Below are positions 1 to 7,306 of a stretch of DNA of 64,000 nucleotides, piece by piece (the first letter of the stretch is position 1; every line of letters starts with the position of its first letter). Position numbers and translations under genes: made by a program. This DNA comes from Streptomyces spiroverticillatus. GTDB taxonomy: Bacteria; Actinomycetota; Actinomycetes; Streptomycetales; Streptomycetaceae. Under the pieces are notes generated by a model. The model saw nothing but the letters and a program-made list of their open reading frames with translations, was not told where the DNA came from and made no database searches. Location of the stretch: assembly GCA_014650415.1 (NCBI GenBank), contig BMUX01000003.1, forward strand, positions 620,001 to 684,000. Direction: 5' to 3'.

Positions 1-2033
1 CCGCGGACGTCGGTCACGATGACCATCGCCTCCGGGACGCCCGTGCCGTCGGCCGCGCTGCGGACGGCGCCGCTGAGGCCGCTGGTGCCGGACAGGAGGA
101 TGTCGTACGCCATCGGCTCGTCCCCGACGGTGACCGTCGAGGCCTGCGGCTGGAAGCCGTCGGCGGAGGCGATCAGGACGTACGAGCCGGCGGACGGGGC
201 GTCCACCGCGTAGCGGCCGTCGGGCTGGGCCACCGAGCGGCCCAGCTGGCGTCCCGCGAGGGAGATCAGCGTGACCGCCGCGCCGCGGACCGAAGCGCCC
301 TCGGCGGTACGGACCGTGCCGTGCAGGGTGCGTCCCGTGGGCTGCGACTGCACCGGGGCCTCCTCCTCGTGGACCGGGGCGATGCCCGCCAGGCCCTCGG
401 CCGCGGCCTCCACCGGGGTCTCGCCGACGGCGGCGGAGGCGGTCGGGGCGTCAGCGTCATTCGAGGTCTTCAGGGCGACCTCCTTGACGAACAGGACCAG
501 GAGCAGGGCGACCAGGGCGAAGGGGGCCGCGTAGAGGAAGACGTCCGCGACGCCGTCGCCGTACGCGCTCTCCATCACCTTGCGGATCGGGGGCGGCAGG
601 GTGTCCATGTCGGGAATGCCGTCACTGGCGCCGCCGCCCGGGAGCTTGATGTGCAGCGCGGTCAGGCCGTCGGTGACGTAGTGCGTGATGCGGGTGGAGA
701 GCACCGCGCCGAGTGCGGAGACGCCGACCGCACCGCCGAGGGTCCGGGTGAAGGCGACCAGCGAGCTGGCGGCGCCCAGTTCCTGCGGCTTGACCTGGTT
801 CTGCGTGGCGAGGACCAGGTTCTGCATCATCATGCCGAGGCCCAGGCCCAGGATCGCCATCCAGATGGCGACCTGCCAGTACTCGGTGTCGTACGCGATG
901 GTCGAGAGCAGACCCAGACCGGCGGTCAGACCGACGCCGCCGCCGACCAGGAAGCCCTTCCAGCGGCCGGTCTTGGTGATGATCGCGCCGGAGACCGTCG
1001 AGGAGAGGAAGAGACCGGCGATCATCGGGATGGTCATGACGCCGGACATCGTCGGCGACTTGTCCCGGGCGAGCTGGAAGTACTGCGAGAGGAAGACCGT
1101 CGAGCCGAACATCGCGACACCGACGAACAGGCTCGCCGCCGAGGTCAGCGCGATGGTGCGGTTGCGGAAGAAGCGCAGCGGGATGAGGGGCTCGGCGACC
1201 TTGGACTCGATGATCACGAAGATGATGCCGAGGACGATCGAACCGCCGACCATCGTGTACGTCTGCCACGAGTTCCAGTCGTAGTTCTTGCCCGCGAGGG
1301 TCACCCAGATCATCAGCAGCGAGGCCGAGGCGGCGAGGAAGAACGCGCCGAACCAGTCGATCTTGACCTTGCGCTTGTTCACCGGCAGGTGCAGCGTCTT
1401 CTGTAGGATGATCAGCGCGATGGCCGCGAACGGCACGCCCACGTAGAAGCACCAGCGCCAGCCGAGCCACGAGGTGTCGGTGATGACACCGCCGAGCAGC
1501 GGGCCGCCGACGGTGGCGACCGCGAAGGTGGCGCCGATGTAGCCGGAGTAACGGCCGCGCTCGCGCGGCGGGATCATCGCGGCGATGACGATCTGGGACA
1601 GCGCCACCAGACCGCCGGTGCCGATGCCCTGGAGCACCCGGAAGCCGATCAGCATTCCGGTGTTCTGGGAGAGACCGGCCAGCGCGGACGCCAGCACGAA
1701 GATGATCAGGGATATCTGGACCAGCAGCTTCTTGCTGAACAGGTCCGCCATCTTGCCCCAGATGGGGGTGGTGACGGCCATGGACAGCATGGCTGCGGTG
1801 ACGACCCAGGTGTAGGCGCTCTGGGTGCCGTCGAGGTCGCGGATGATCTCGGGAAGGGCGTTCGACACGATCGTCGACGACAGCATCGCGACGAACATGC
1901 CGAGCAGGAGGCCCGCGAGGGCTTCCATGATCTGGCGGTGCGTCATGGGCGCGGCACTGTCGGAGGCAGGAGCCTGGGAGGCCCCGTGCTTGGCGTGGCC
2001 GCCCCGCACACCGGTGGGTGTGGTCGTAGCCAA
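1..2033 (-). CDS. DHA2-family MFS multidrug exporter with C-terminal regulatory-like beta domain (3' end outside window)
   Basis: The protein reads as a 14-helix drug:H+ antiporter of the EmrB/QacA type. A short hydrophilic N-terminus is followed by the first helix, the motif A-like loop GKMADLFSKK and the motif C-like GGPLLGGVIT. After the last helix, near residue 510, comes an Ala/Glu-rich linker and then a repeat with the GTVRTAEGASVRGAAVTL signature of carboxypeptidase-regulatory-like beta-sandwich domains, which seems to begin a second copy at the window edge. I chose a TTG start at 2033 because AAGGA lies 5 nt upstream and no ATG or GTG is better placed. The gene follows the MarR gene by 15 nt, so the two form one operon, probably derepressed by a drug-like ligand. 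Such a C-terminal extension is unusual for this transporter family but occurs in actinobacteria. The substrate cannot be told. Confidence 0.85.
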   Translation of the reverse strand, partial: MATTTPTGVRGGHAKHGASQAPASDSAAPMTHRQIMEALAGLLLGMFVAMLSSTIVSNALPEIIRDLDGTQSAYTWVVTAAMLSMAVTTPIWGKMADLFSKKLLVQISLIIFVLASALAGLSQNTGMLIGFRVLQGIGTGGLVALSQIVIAAMIPPRERGRYSGYIGATFAVATVGGPLLGGVITDTSWLGWRWCFYVGVPFAAIALIILQKTLHLPVNKRKVKIDWFGAFFLAASASLLMIWVTLAGKNYDWNSWQTYTMVGGSIVLGIIFVIIESKVAEPLIPLRFFRNRTIALTSAASLFVGVAMFGSTVFLSQYFQLARDKSPTMSGVMTIPMIAGLFLSSTVSGAIITKTGRWKGFLVGGGVGLTAGLGLLSTIAYDTEYWQVAIWMAILGLGLGMMMQNLVLATQNQVKPQELGAASSLVAFTRTLGGAVGVSALGAVLSTRITHYVTDGLTALHIKLPGGGASDGIPDMDTLPPPIRKVMESAYGDGVADVFLYAAPFALVALLLVLFVKEVALKTSNDADAPTASAAVGETPVEAAAEGLAGIAPVHEEEAPVQSQPTGRTLHGTVRTAEGASVRGAAVTLISLAGRQLGRSVAQPDGRYAVDAPSAGSYVLIASADGFQPQASTVTVGDEPMAYDILLSGTSGLSGAVRSAADGTGVPEAMVIVTDVR

Positions 2034-2048
2034 TGGAATCCTTGTCCT

Positions 2049-2576
2049 TTACAGGGGTGTTGCGGGTATCGCGGAAGTCGAGAGCGCCTCGGCGGCCGGT
2101 GCCGGGGCGGTGAGCGCGGTGCAGTCGAGCGGCGCGGGCGGCCAGGAACGGCAGTCGCCGAAGCTGTCGCGCAGGCGGGCGAGCATCGCGTTGAGCCGTC
2201 CGACCTCGTCGTCGGACCAGTCGCCCAGCGTGTGGGCGAGTGTTTCGGTGGTGCGTCGGGACAGCTCGCGCAGGACGGCGTCGCCGTCCTGCGTCAGGCG
2301 GAGGATGCGGGAGCGCTTGTCGCCCGGGTCGGGCGAGCGCTCGATCCAGCCGCGTTCGGCGACGTGGGTGACGTGCCGGCTGGTGACCGACATGTCGATC
2401 GCCATCAGCTCGGCGAGACGGCTGAGCCGCATCTCGCCGTGCCGGTCGAGGAGGGTCAGTACGGCAGCGGAACCGGGCGGGCACTCGGGGGGCAGGATGC
2501 GTCCGAGTCCCCGCTTCACCGCACCGATGGCACTGAGTTGGCGGGCCAGTTCCTCGTACTGACTTTGGGCGGCCAC
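2049..2576 (-). CDS. MarR-family transcriptional regulator
   Basis: A 175-residue protein with the MarR winged-helix layout: an N-terminal dimerisation helix, a recognition helix around MSVTSRHVTHV, and the wing DPGDKRSRILRLT with the conserved D-x-R pattern. The C-terminal tail past residue 150 is Ala/Pro-rich and probably disordered. The start is an ATG preceded by an AGGAGG-like sequence. It lies first in the unit with the exporter downstream, the standard arrangement in which the repressor controls itself and the pump. Two copies of a GTTGCTT-RGGCAA palindrome upstream (2633-2676) are the likely operators. The inducer is unknown. Confidence 0.9.
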   Translation of the reverse strand: MAAQSQYEELARQLSAIGAVKRGLGRILPPECPPGSAAVLTLLDRHGEMRLSRLAELMAIDMSVTSRHVTHVAERGWIERSPDPGDKRSRILRLTQDGDAVLRELSRRTTETLAHTLGDWSDDEVGRLNAMLARLRDSFGDCRSWPPAPLDCTALTAPAPAAEALSTSAIPATPL

Positions 2577-2632
2577 GGCACCTCCTGTGAGCCTTCGGGT
2601 CGAGCGTGCTGCTCCAGCATGCTGCTCATGTT

Positions 2633-2676
2633 GTTGCTTAGGGCAACGATAGGTTTAGTTGGTTGCTTCAGGCAAA
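2633..2676. promoter_or_regulatory. Tandem MarR-type operators
   Basis: Two palindromic 15-mers, GTTGCTTAGGGCAAC at 2633-2647 and GTTGCTTCAGGCAAA at 2662-2676, share the core TTGCTT-N-RGGCAA. Their start-to-start spacing is 29 bp, close to three helical turns, so two dimers would sit on one DNA face. They lie 56-100 bp upstream of the marR start, where the promoter should be, and resemble the TTGCC-n-GGCAA sites known for actinobacterial MarR proteins. Binding by the adjacent MarR protein is inferred. Confidence 0.7.
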
Positions 2677-2824
2677 TTAATTTCGGGCCTCTGGGGCAAA
2701 GGAATCCAAAAGGCTCCGTGATCGGCCGGTCAAGGGCTCCGGGGGGCGGGGTAAAGCCGCAGGTCCACGCGGAGAGGGGCCCTGGGGTGTCGCTCGGGCA
2801 CCTCCTTTCGCTAGGGTCTCGCGC

Positions 2825-3049
2825 ATGGCACACAACCCCCACGCCCCGCAGGGCCAAGGCCCCGAGGGCAATTACGACCCGGCGGGCAGCACCCAGATGT
2901 TCCGCGCGTTCGTGGACGAGGAGCCCGCGCAGCAGCAGCGCCGCTCGCAGCCCGCGGCGCAGTCGTCGGGCCCCAAGACGGGCCTGATCATCGGCATCGT
3001 CGCCGTCGTGGTGATCCTGGCCGCGGTGGCCTGGCTCGCGCTCGGCTGA
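2825..3049 (+). CDS. Small single-pass membrane protein (74 aa)
   Basis: A 74-residue protein with a hydrophilic, Gln/Pro-rich N-terminus of about 50 residues and one hydrophobic segment near residues 52-72 (GLIIGIVAVVVILAAVAWLA) reaching almost to the C-terminus. This suggests a tail-anchored or single-pass protein with most of its length in the cytoplasm. The ATG follows TTTCGCTAGGGTCTCGC, with no strong ribosome site. It is transcribed alone, divergent from marR and convergent with the next gene. I do not recognise a functional family; similar short proteins are common in Streptomyces. Confidence 0.7.
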   Translation: MAHNPHAPQGQGPEGNYDPAGSTQMFRAFVDEEPAQQQRRSQPAAQSSGPKTGLIIGIVAVVVILAAVAWLALG

Positions 3050-3088
3050 TCCCTGTCCTTACGTACGTCCCCTCCTTCGCGTACGCCC

Positions 3089-3874
3089 CTACTTCCAGGT
3101 GGCGGAGACCTTCCGCGTCTCCACGTGCATGCCCAGCGGCACCCGCCAGGCGTCCACGCACACGGTGTACGTCGCGTTCCTGGCCTCTCCCGGGTCGATC
3201 CGGCCCGGGAGAGGCTGGGTGGACGTCCGCGTCCCCCAGTCGACGCCGAGCGCCCCGATGATGTGCGTCGCGAACGTCACGGTGCCCGAACGCACCGCCG
3301 TCCCGCCCGTGTTGCGCAGCCGCACCGTCACCTTCTCGCACCACCGCCGGTCCGCCTTCGCCCGCACGGGCGTGCCGACCGTCAGCGCGGCGGGGCTCGC
3401 GGGGGGCTTCTGCTCCGGCGGCTCGGCGGGGCTTGGCGGCTTCGCGGAGCCCGGAGGCTTCGAGGCGGGCGGCTTCGACGCGGGCGGCTTCGAGGCCGGC
3501 CCGGAGGGGGTCTCTCCAGCGGGTGTACGTCCGCCGCTCCCGCTCCCGGGGGCTTCCGCCGTCGCGCCACCGGCCCCGCCCGGCCCCGTGACACCGGAGG
3601 AGCCCGGCGACGTACCGGAGGAACCGGCCGCGCCCGGCGGCGTACCGGGAGAAGAGCCGCGCGACCCGCCACGGGCGTCTGGCGCGTCCAGCGGGAACAG
3701 CTCGACCGACCCCTCGGGCGGCACCGCGCGCGTCGGGGCGCCCTCGGGGCCCCCGCCGGCCGCGCCCACGGCGACGAACCCCTTGCCGCCCCCGCCGTCG
3801 CCGCCGACGGCCAGCAGGCCGCCGAGGCACAGCGCGACCGCTCCGGCCCCCACTGCCACACCCTGACGTCGCAT
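3089..3874 (-). CDS. Secreted protein with Pro/Ser-rich linker and C-terminal beta domain, unknown function
   Basis: The 261-residue product starts with a signal-peptide-like stretch (MRRQGVAVGAGAVALCLGG), followed by a Gly-rich segment and a long low-complexity Pro/Ser/Gly/Lys linker, residues about 60-165, that contains KPPAS repeats. The last 95 residues form a folded-looking domain with a Cys pair (RRWCEKVTV and YTVCVDAW) that could make a disulfide outside the cell. The layout suggests an exported protein with a small immunoglobulin-like binding domain on a stalk. No enzyme motif is visible. The Pro-rich codons create long open shadows on both strands; the signal peptide and terminal domain support this frame. 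Confidence 0.7.
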   Translation of the reverse strand: MRRQGVAVGAGAVALCLGGLLAVGGDGGGGKGFVAVGAAGGGPEGAPTRAVPPEGSVELFPLDAPDARGGSRGSSPGTPPGAAGSSGTSPGSSGVTGPGGAGGATAEAPGSGSGGRTPAGETPSGPASKPPASKPPASKPPGSAKPPSPAEPPEQKPPASPAALTVGTPVRAKADRRWCEKVTVRLRNTGGTAVRSGTVTFATHIIGALGVDWGTRTSTQPLPGRIDPGEARNATYTVCVDAWRVPLGMHVETRKVSATWK

Positions 3875-3995
3875 CGCGCCAGTGTCACTGACGGGTCGTC
3901 AAATAACCAGCCCCGTCGGCGACTTGGCGCGGACGGGGCGGTGGTTGAGTTCTCTCGTTGAGCCCTCCCGGTGAGTTCTCCCGGAAGGGCGGCGA

Positions 3996-4892
3996 TCAGT
4001 CGGCGATCAGGCCTTCCCGCAGCTGCGAGAGCGTACGCGTGAGCAGCCGGGAGACGTGCATCTGGGAGATGCCGACCTCCTCGCCGATCTGCGACTGGGT
4101 CATGTTCGCGAAGAAGCGGAGCATGATGATCTGCCGTTCGCGCGGCGGAAGTTTGGCGAGCAGCGGCTTCAGCGACTCGCGGTACTCGACGCCTTCGAGG
4201 GCCGTGTCCTCGTAGCCGAGGCGGTCCGCGAGGGAGCCCTCGCCGCCGTCGTCCTCGGGGGAGGGCGAGTCCAGCGAGGAGGCGGTGTACGCGTTGCCGA
4301 CCGCGAGGCCGTCGACCACGTCCTCCTCGGACACGCCCAGTACGGCGGCGAGTTCGGGCACGGTCGGCGAGCGGTCGAGCTTCTGGGCCAGCTCGTCGGA
4401 GGCCTTGGTGAGGGCGAGGCGCAGCTCCTGGAGGCGGCGCGGGACGCGCACCGACCACGAGGTGTCGCGGAAGAAGCGCTTGATCTCGCCGACCACGGTC
4501 GGCATCGCGAACGTCGGGAATTCCACCCCGCGTTGGCAGTCGAAGCGGTCGATCGCCTTGATCAGGCCGATGGTGCCGACCTGGACGATGTCCTCCATCG
4601 GCTCGTTGCGCGAGCGGAAGCGGGCCGCCGCGTACCGCACGAGCGGGAGGTTCAGCTCAATGAGGGTGTCGCGGACGTACGTGCGTTCCGGGCTGTCCTT
4701 GTCGAGGACGGCGAGCCGCAGGAACAGGGAGCGGGACAGCGTGCGGGTGTCGAGTGCCTCCGGCTGGGAGACGATCGGCGGCGCGGGCGCGGGCACCGGC
4801 TGGGCCGGGATCGCGGTCATCGCCGGAGCGCGGTCGAGCATGTCGGGCGCATCCTTGATGAGCACCTTCGAACTGCCCTGTTCTACGGACAT
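3996..4892 (-). CDS. sigN: RNA polymerase sigma factor, SigB/SigF family (sigN-like)
   Basis: A 298-residue group-3 sigma factor. Region 2 runs from about residue 75 to 145 with [20 protein letters not shown] and GLIKAIDRFD; region 3 follows with RSPTVPELAAVLGVSEEDVV; region 4 has LPPRERQIIMLRFFANMTQ and the helix-turn-helix [19 protein letters not shown] placed the start at the ATG at 4892, preceded by AGGGGGTGG, because the upstream in-frame extension has no sigma-like sequence. It lies beside a second sigma factor of the same family in the same orientation. In S. coelicolor the adjacent pair SCO4034/SCO4035 is sigN/sigF and both act in sporulation. Assignment as sigN is by order and similarity from memory. 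Confidence 0.85.
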   Translation of the reverse strand: MSVEQGSSKVLIKDAPDMLDRAPAMTAIPAQPVPAPAPPIVSQPEALDTRTLSRSLFLRLAVLDKDSPERTYVRDTLIELNLPLVRYAAARFRSRNEPMEDIVQVGTIGLIKAIDRFDCQRGVEFPTFAMPTVVGEIKRFFRDTSWSVRVPRRLQELRLALTKASDELAQKLDRSPTVPELAAVLGVSEEDVVDGLAVGNAYTASSLDSPSPEDDGGEGSLADRLGYEDTALEGVEYRESLKPLLAKLPPRERQIIMLRFFANMTQSQIGEEVGISQMHVSRLLTRTLSQLREGLIAD

Positions 4893-5115
4893 GCCACCCC
4901 CTCTTAGGGTCGCGGACGGTAGCGGCAGACGCTTCCCGTCGAAGGAAGCAGCCTCCACCTGAATACCGGAGGCGGAGCTGCGGCAAACGCGGTTCCAGCA
5001 GAATGTCACATGTCGGCAACACGCTGTAGCGCCAAGTCGACAAATACATGCAGGAAAGAGGGGGTGTGCGGCATTTCTTCCCCCCACAGCTTCCTTCGGG
5101 TTCTACCCGGGAGGG

Positions 5116-6090
5116 TTACGCCTCGATCCTATTTGCGGACCTCAGGCGTGCGAAGCTGCGGGCGAGCAAACGCGACACATGCATCTGGGAAACGCCCAGT
5201 TCGGCGCTGATCTGAGACTGTGTCAGGTTGCTGTAGTAGCGGAGCATCAGGATGCGCTGCTCCCGCTCCGGGAGCTGTACGAGCAGGTGGCGGACCAGAT
5301 CGCGGTGCTCGACCCCGGCGAGCGCGGGGTCCTCGTACCCCAGCCTGTCCAGCAGTCCGGGCAGCCCGTCGCCCTCCTGGGCGGCCTCCAGAGAGGTGGC
5401 GTGATAGCTGCGGCCGGCCTCGATGCAGGCGAGCACCTCCTCCTCGGTGATCCGCAGCCGCTCGGCGATCTCGACGGTGGTGGGGGAGCGGCCGTGGAGC
5501 GTGGTGAGGTCCTCGGTGGCGCCGTTGACCTGCACCCACAGCTCGTGGAGGCGCCGGGGGACGTGCACGGTGCGGACGTTGTCGCGGAAGTAGCGCTTGA
5601 TCTCGCCCACGACGGTGGGCATCGCGAAGGTGGGGAACTGGACGCCCCGGTCCGGGTCGAAGCGGTCGATCGCGTTGATCAGGCCGATGGTGCCGACCTG
5701 GACGACGTCCTCCATCGGCTCGTTGCGGCTGCGGAAGCGCGCGGCGGCGTACCGGACCAGTGGCAGGTTCGCCTCGATCAGCGCGGCCCGCACCCGCGAG
5801 TGCTCCCCGCAGCCGGGGGCCAGGCCCTTGAGCTGGCCGAACAGCACCTGGGTGAGGGCGCGGGTGTCGGCGCCGCGGGTGCGCGGGGCGGGGGTCGAGG
5901 GGTCCTGGTCGGGGGTTTCGACGAGGGGGGTCTCGACGGCGGGGGCCCCGGCGGTGGGGGCCCCCGCGGTGGGGGCCCCGGCGGTGGGGGGCCCTGCGGT
6001 GGGGACGGCGGCGTGCGCCTCGATGCCGTGGGGCCCGTGCGGTCCCTGGGACTGCTGGGGCGGGGCTTGCGGAGCAGTACTGGCCGGCAC
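5116..6090 (-). CDS. sigF: Sporulation sigma factor SigF
   Basis: A 324-residue SigB/SigF-family sigma factor. The N-terminus is a Pro/Ala/Gly-rich tail with a GAPTA repeat; region 2 has [20 protein letters not shown] and [10 protein letters not shown]; region 4 ends with [19 protein letters not shown]. The GTG at 6090 gives the N-terminus [12 protein letters not shown] that I recall for Streptomyces SigF, and GGGGTGG lies about 8 nt before it. An in-frame GTG at 6102 sits too close to the ribosome site. In S. coelicolor SigF is needed for late spore maturation and controls spore pigment. Region 2 and 4 sequences are very close to the downstream sigN-like protein, pointing to tandem duplication. 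Confidence 0.88.
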   Translation of the reverse strand: MPASTAPQAPPQQSQGPHGPHGIEAHAAVPTAGPPTAGAPTAGAPTAGAPAVETPLVETPDQDPSTPAPRTRGADTRALTQVLFGQLKGLAPGCGEHSRVRAALIEANLPLVRYAAARFRSRNEPMEDVVQVGTIGLINAIDRFDPDRGVQFPTFAMPTVVGEIKRYFRDNVRTVHVPRRLHELWVQVNGATEDLTTLHGRSPTTVEIAERLRITEEEVLACIEAGRSYHATSLEAAQEGDGLPGLLDRLGYEDPALAGVEHRDLVRHLLVQLPEREQRILMLRYYSNLTQSQISAELGVSQMHVSRLLARSFARLRSANRIEA

Positions 6091-6235
6091 AGTCAACGCC
6101 ACCCCTTTTTCGGTCGTTGAGCGGACACTTCGTCGCACTCATCCGTCAAAAGCGGTCATAGCATCACAAGACATGTGCACTGTGTGCAAGCACCGTATAG
6201 CCCCGTGTTGGGGGCAAGTTGGGGCATAACTATGC

Positions 6236-6263
6236 AAAAACCCCGCACCGGGAGGGTGCGGGG
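6236..6263 (-). terminator. Intrinsic terminator of the Dabb gene
   Basis: On the minus strand a perfect 9-bp stem (CCCCGCACC/GGTGCGGGG, 5-nt loop) is followed directly by TTTTTG. It begins 17 nt after the stop of the Dabb gene and separates it from sigF. Confidence 0.85.
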
Positions 6264-6279
6264 CTGGGCTGCGCAGGGT

Positions 6280-6573
6280 CTAGAACGGGTAGTCCGCGAT
6301 GACCCAGGTGGCGAACTCGCGCCACTGCGCGACGGCCGCCTGGTGGGCCGGGTGCTCGGCGTACGCCTTCAGTGCATCGGCGTCAGCGACCGCCGAGTTG
6401 ATGGCGAAGTCGTAGGCGATCGGGCGGTCCGAGACGTTCCAGGCGGACTCCCAGAACTCCAGCTCGGGGATCAGGCCGGGCAGCTCGGCGAAGGCCTTCG
6501 CACCGGCCTGCACGCGCTCCTCGTCGCGGGAGACGCCCTCGTTGAGCTTGAAGAGGACCAGATGGCGGATCAC
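6280..6573 (-). CDS. Dabb-family (dimeric alpha-beta barrel) stress-response protein
   Basis: A 97-residue protein starting MIRHLVLFKLNEG, the typical N-terminal strand of Dabb proteins, with RPIAYDFAINSAVADADALK and a closing HPAHQAAVAQW segment that carries the conserved paired histidines and tryptophan. Known members form small dimeric barrels; some are enzymes of aromatic metabolism and many are stress-induced with unknown substrate. The ATG has a ribosome site (AAGGAGTG) about 6 nt upstream. The gene sits between sigF and a 53-codon gene and ends in its own terminator. It matches the SCO4036 position. Confidence 0.85.
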   Translation of the reverse strand: MIRHLVLFKLNEGVSRDEERVQAGAKAFAELPGLIPELEFWESAWNVSDRPIAYDFAINSAVADADALKAYAEHPAHQAAVAQWREFATWVIADYPF

Positions 6574-6639
6574 GGGGCACTCCTTGGGGAAGAGGAGCGG
6601 CCTTGCACAGGGGACGTACGGGTGTGGTGTGCGTACGGG

Positions 6640-6801
6640 CTACTTCACGAGGTTGGTCATGAACGAGCCGATCCCCTTGGCCGCGTCGGACAGGCCCTGG
6701 AAGCCTAGTCCGACCATGTTGGCCGCCTTCTCCGGGGAGGTGATGATCGTGTACAGCACGAAAACGACCAAGATGTAGAGAATGGCCTTCTTGATGTCCA
6801 T
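6640..6801 (-). CDS. Small conserved protein with one membrane helix (53 aa)
   Basis: A 54-codon open frame starting with ATG after GGGGAGGGTCTGGGC. The protein begins MDIKKAILYILVVFVLYTII, one membrane segment, followed by an amphipathic tail containing GLGFQGLSDAAKGIGSFM. Codon usage is typical (GC-rich third positions). It lies directly upstream of the Dabb gene and is likely cotranscribed with it. A small protein at this place is in keeping with the conserved sigF-tadA neighbourhood. Function unknown; the layout suggests a membrane-associated regulator or structural peptide. Confidence 0.7.
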   Translation of the reverse strand: MDIKKAILYILVVFVLYTIITSPEKAANMVGLGFQGLSDAAKGIGSFMTNLVK

Positions 6802-7306
6802 GCCCAGACCCTCCCCTGTGGTCCGCTGAGCAGTCGCGAGAGTCTAACCGTACGACCGGACAACTCAAGTGGGCGTACGCGATCACCCTGCGAGTCCTTC
6901 CGGAATCCGTCACTCCGTCCCGGTGATCCCTACGCATCCTTTAAGGACCAAGGGCCCGCCCATGGGGGTCCTTCGGCGGGGATGTCGGGCTTGCGGGGGG
7001 CGCAGGATTGTCCATGAGCCCGGAGGGATCTGGCAGGAATCCACCGGGCGAGGAACGAGACCTCACTGCGGGGTCCGCGCCGCGCACTCCCCTGACTGCG
7101 GCCCGGACTTGGAGGTCCGTTCTCATCGGGGGAAGCGGCTTGTCCCCCCGATGCCGCTTCCCCCGTCCTCACCTTTCTCCCGCGAGCAGTGCCCCCACGA
7201 ACAACCAGAAGCCCCGGCCTCCCCCAAGGCCGGGGCTTCTGGTTTTGCCGGGCGTTGCGGCTCTTTCTCAGGCGTGACGGCTTTTCTCAGGCGTTACGTT
7301 GCCCGC
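6802..7306. other. 505-bp intergenic region
   Basis: No convincing gene lies here. Open frames on both strands (for example 7008-7277 plus) run through a strong hairpin and show no family signature. The region holds the promoter of the small-protein/Dabb unit near 6802-6900 and, at 7203-7246, the terminator of the giant secreted protein gene. Confidence 0.6.
7203..7246 (-). terminator. Long perfect hairpin, likely terminator of the secreted glycoamylase-type gene
   Basis: An 18-bp perfect inverted repeat (arms AACCAGAAGCCCCGGCCT and its complement, 6-nt loop) lies 60 nt past the stop of the gene at 7307. A T-run follows on the plus side (GGTTTTG) and a weaker one on the minus side (TTGTTC), so it may stop transcription from both directions. 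Confidence 0.75.

Noticed and set aside
7008..7277. 89-codon frame before the giant gene's end
   Set aside because: Runs through a perfect 18-bp terminator hairpin and shows no family-like sequence or ribosome site.
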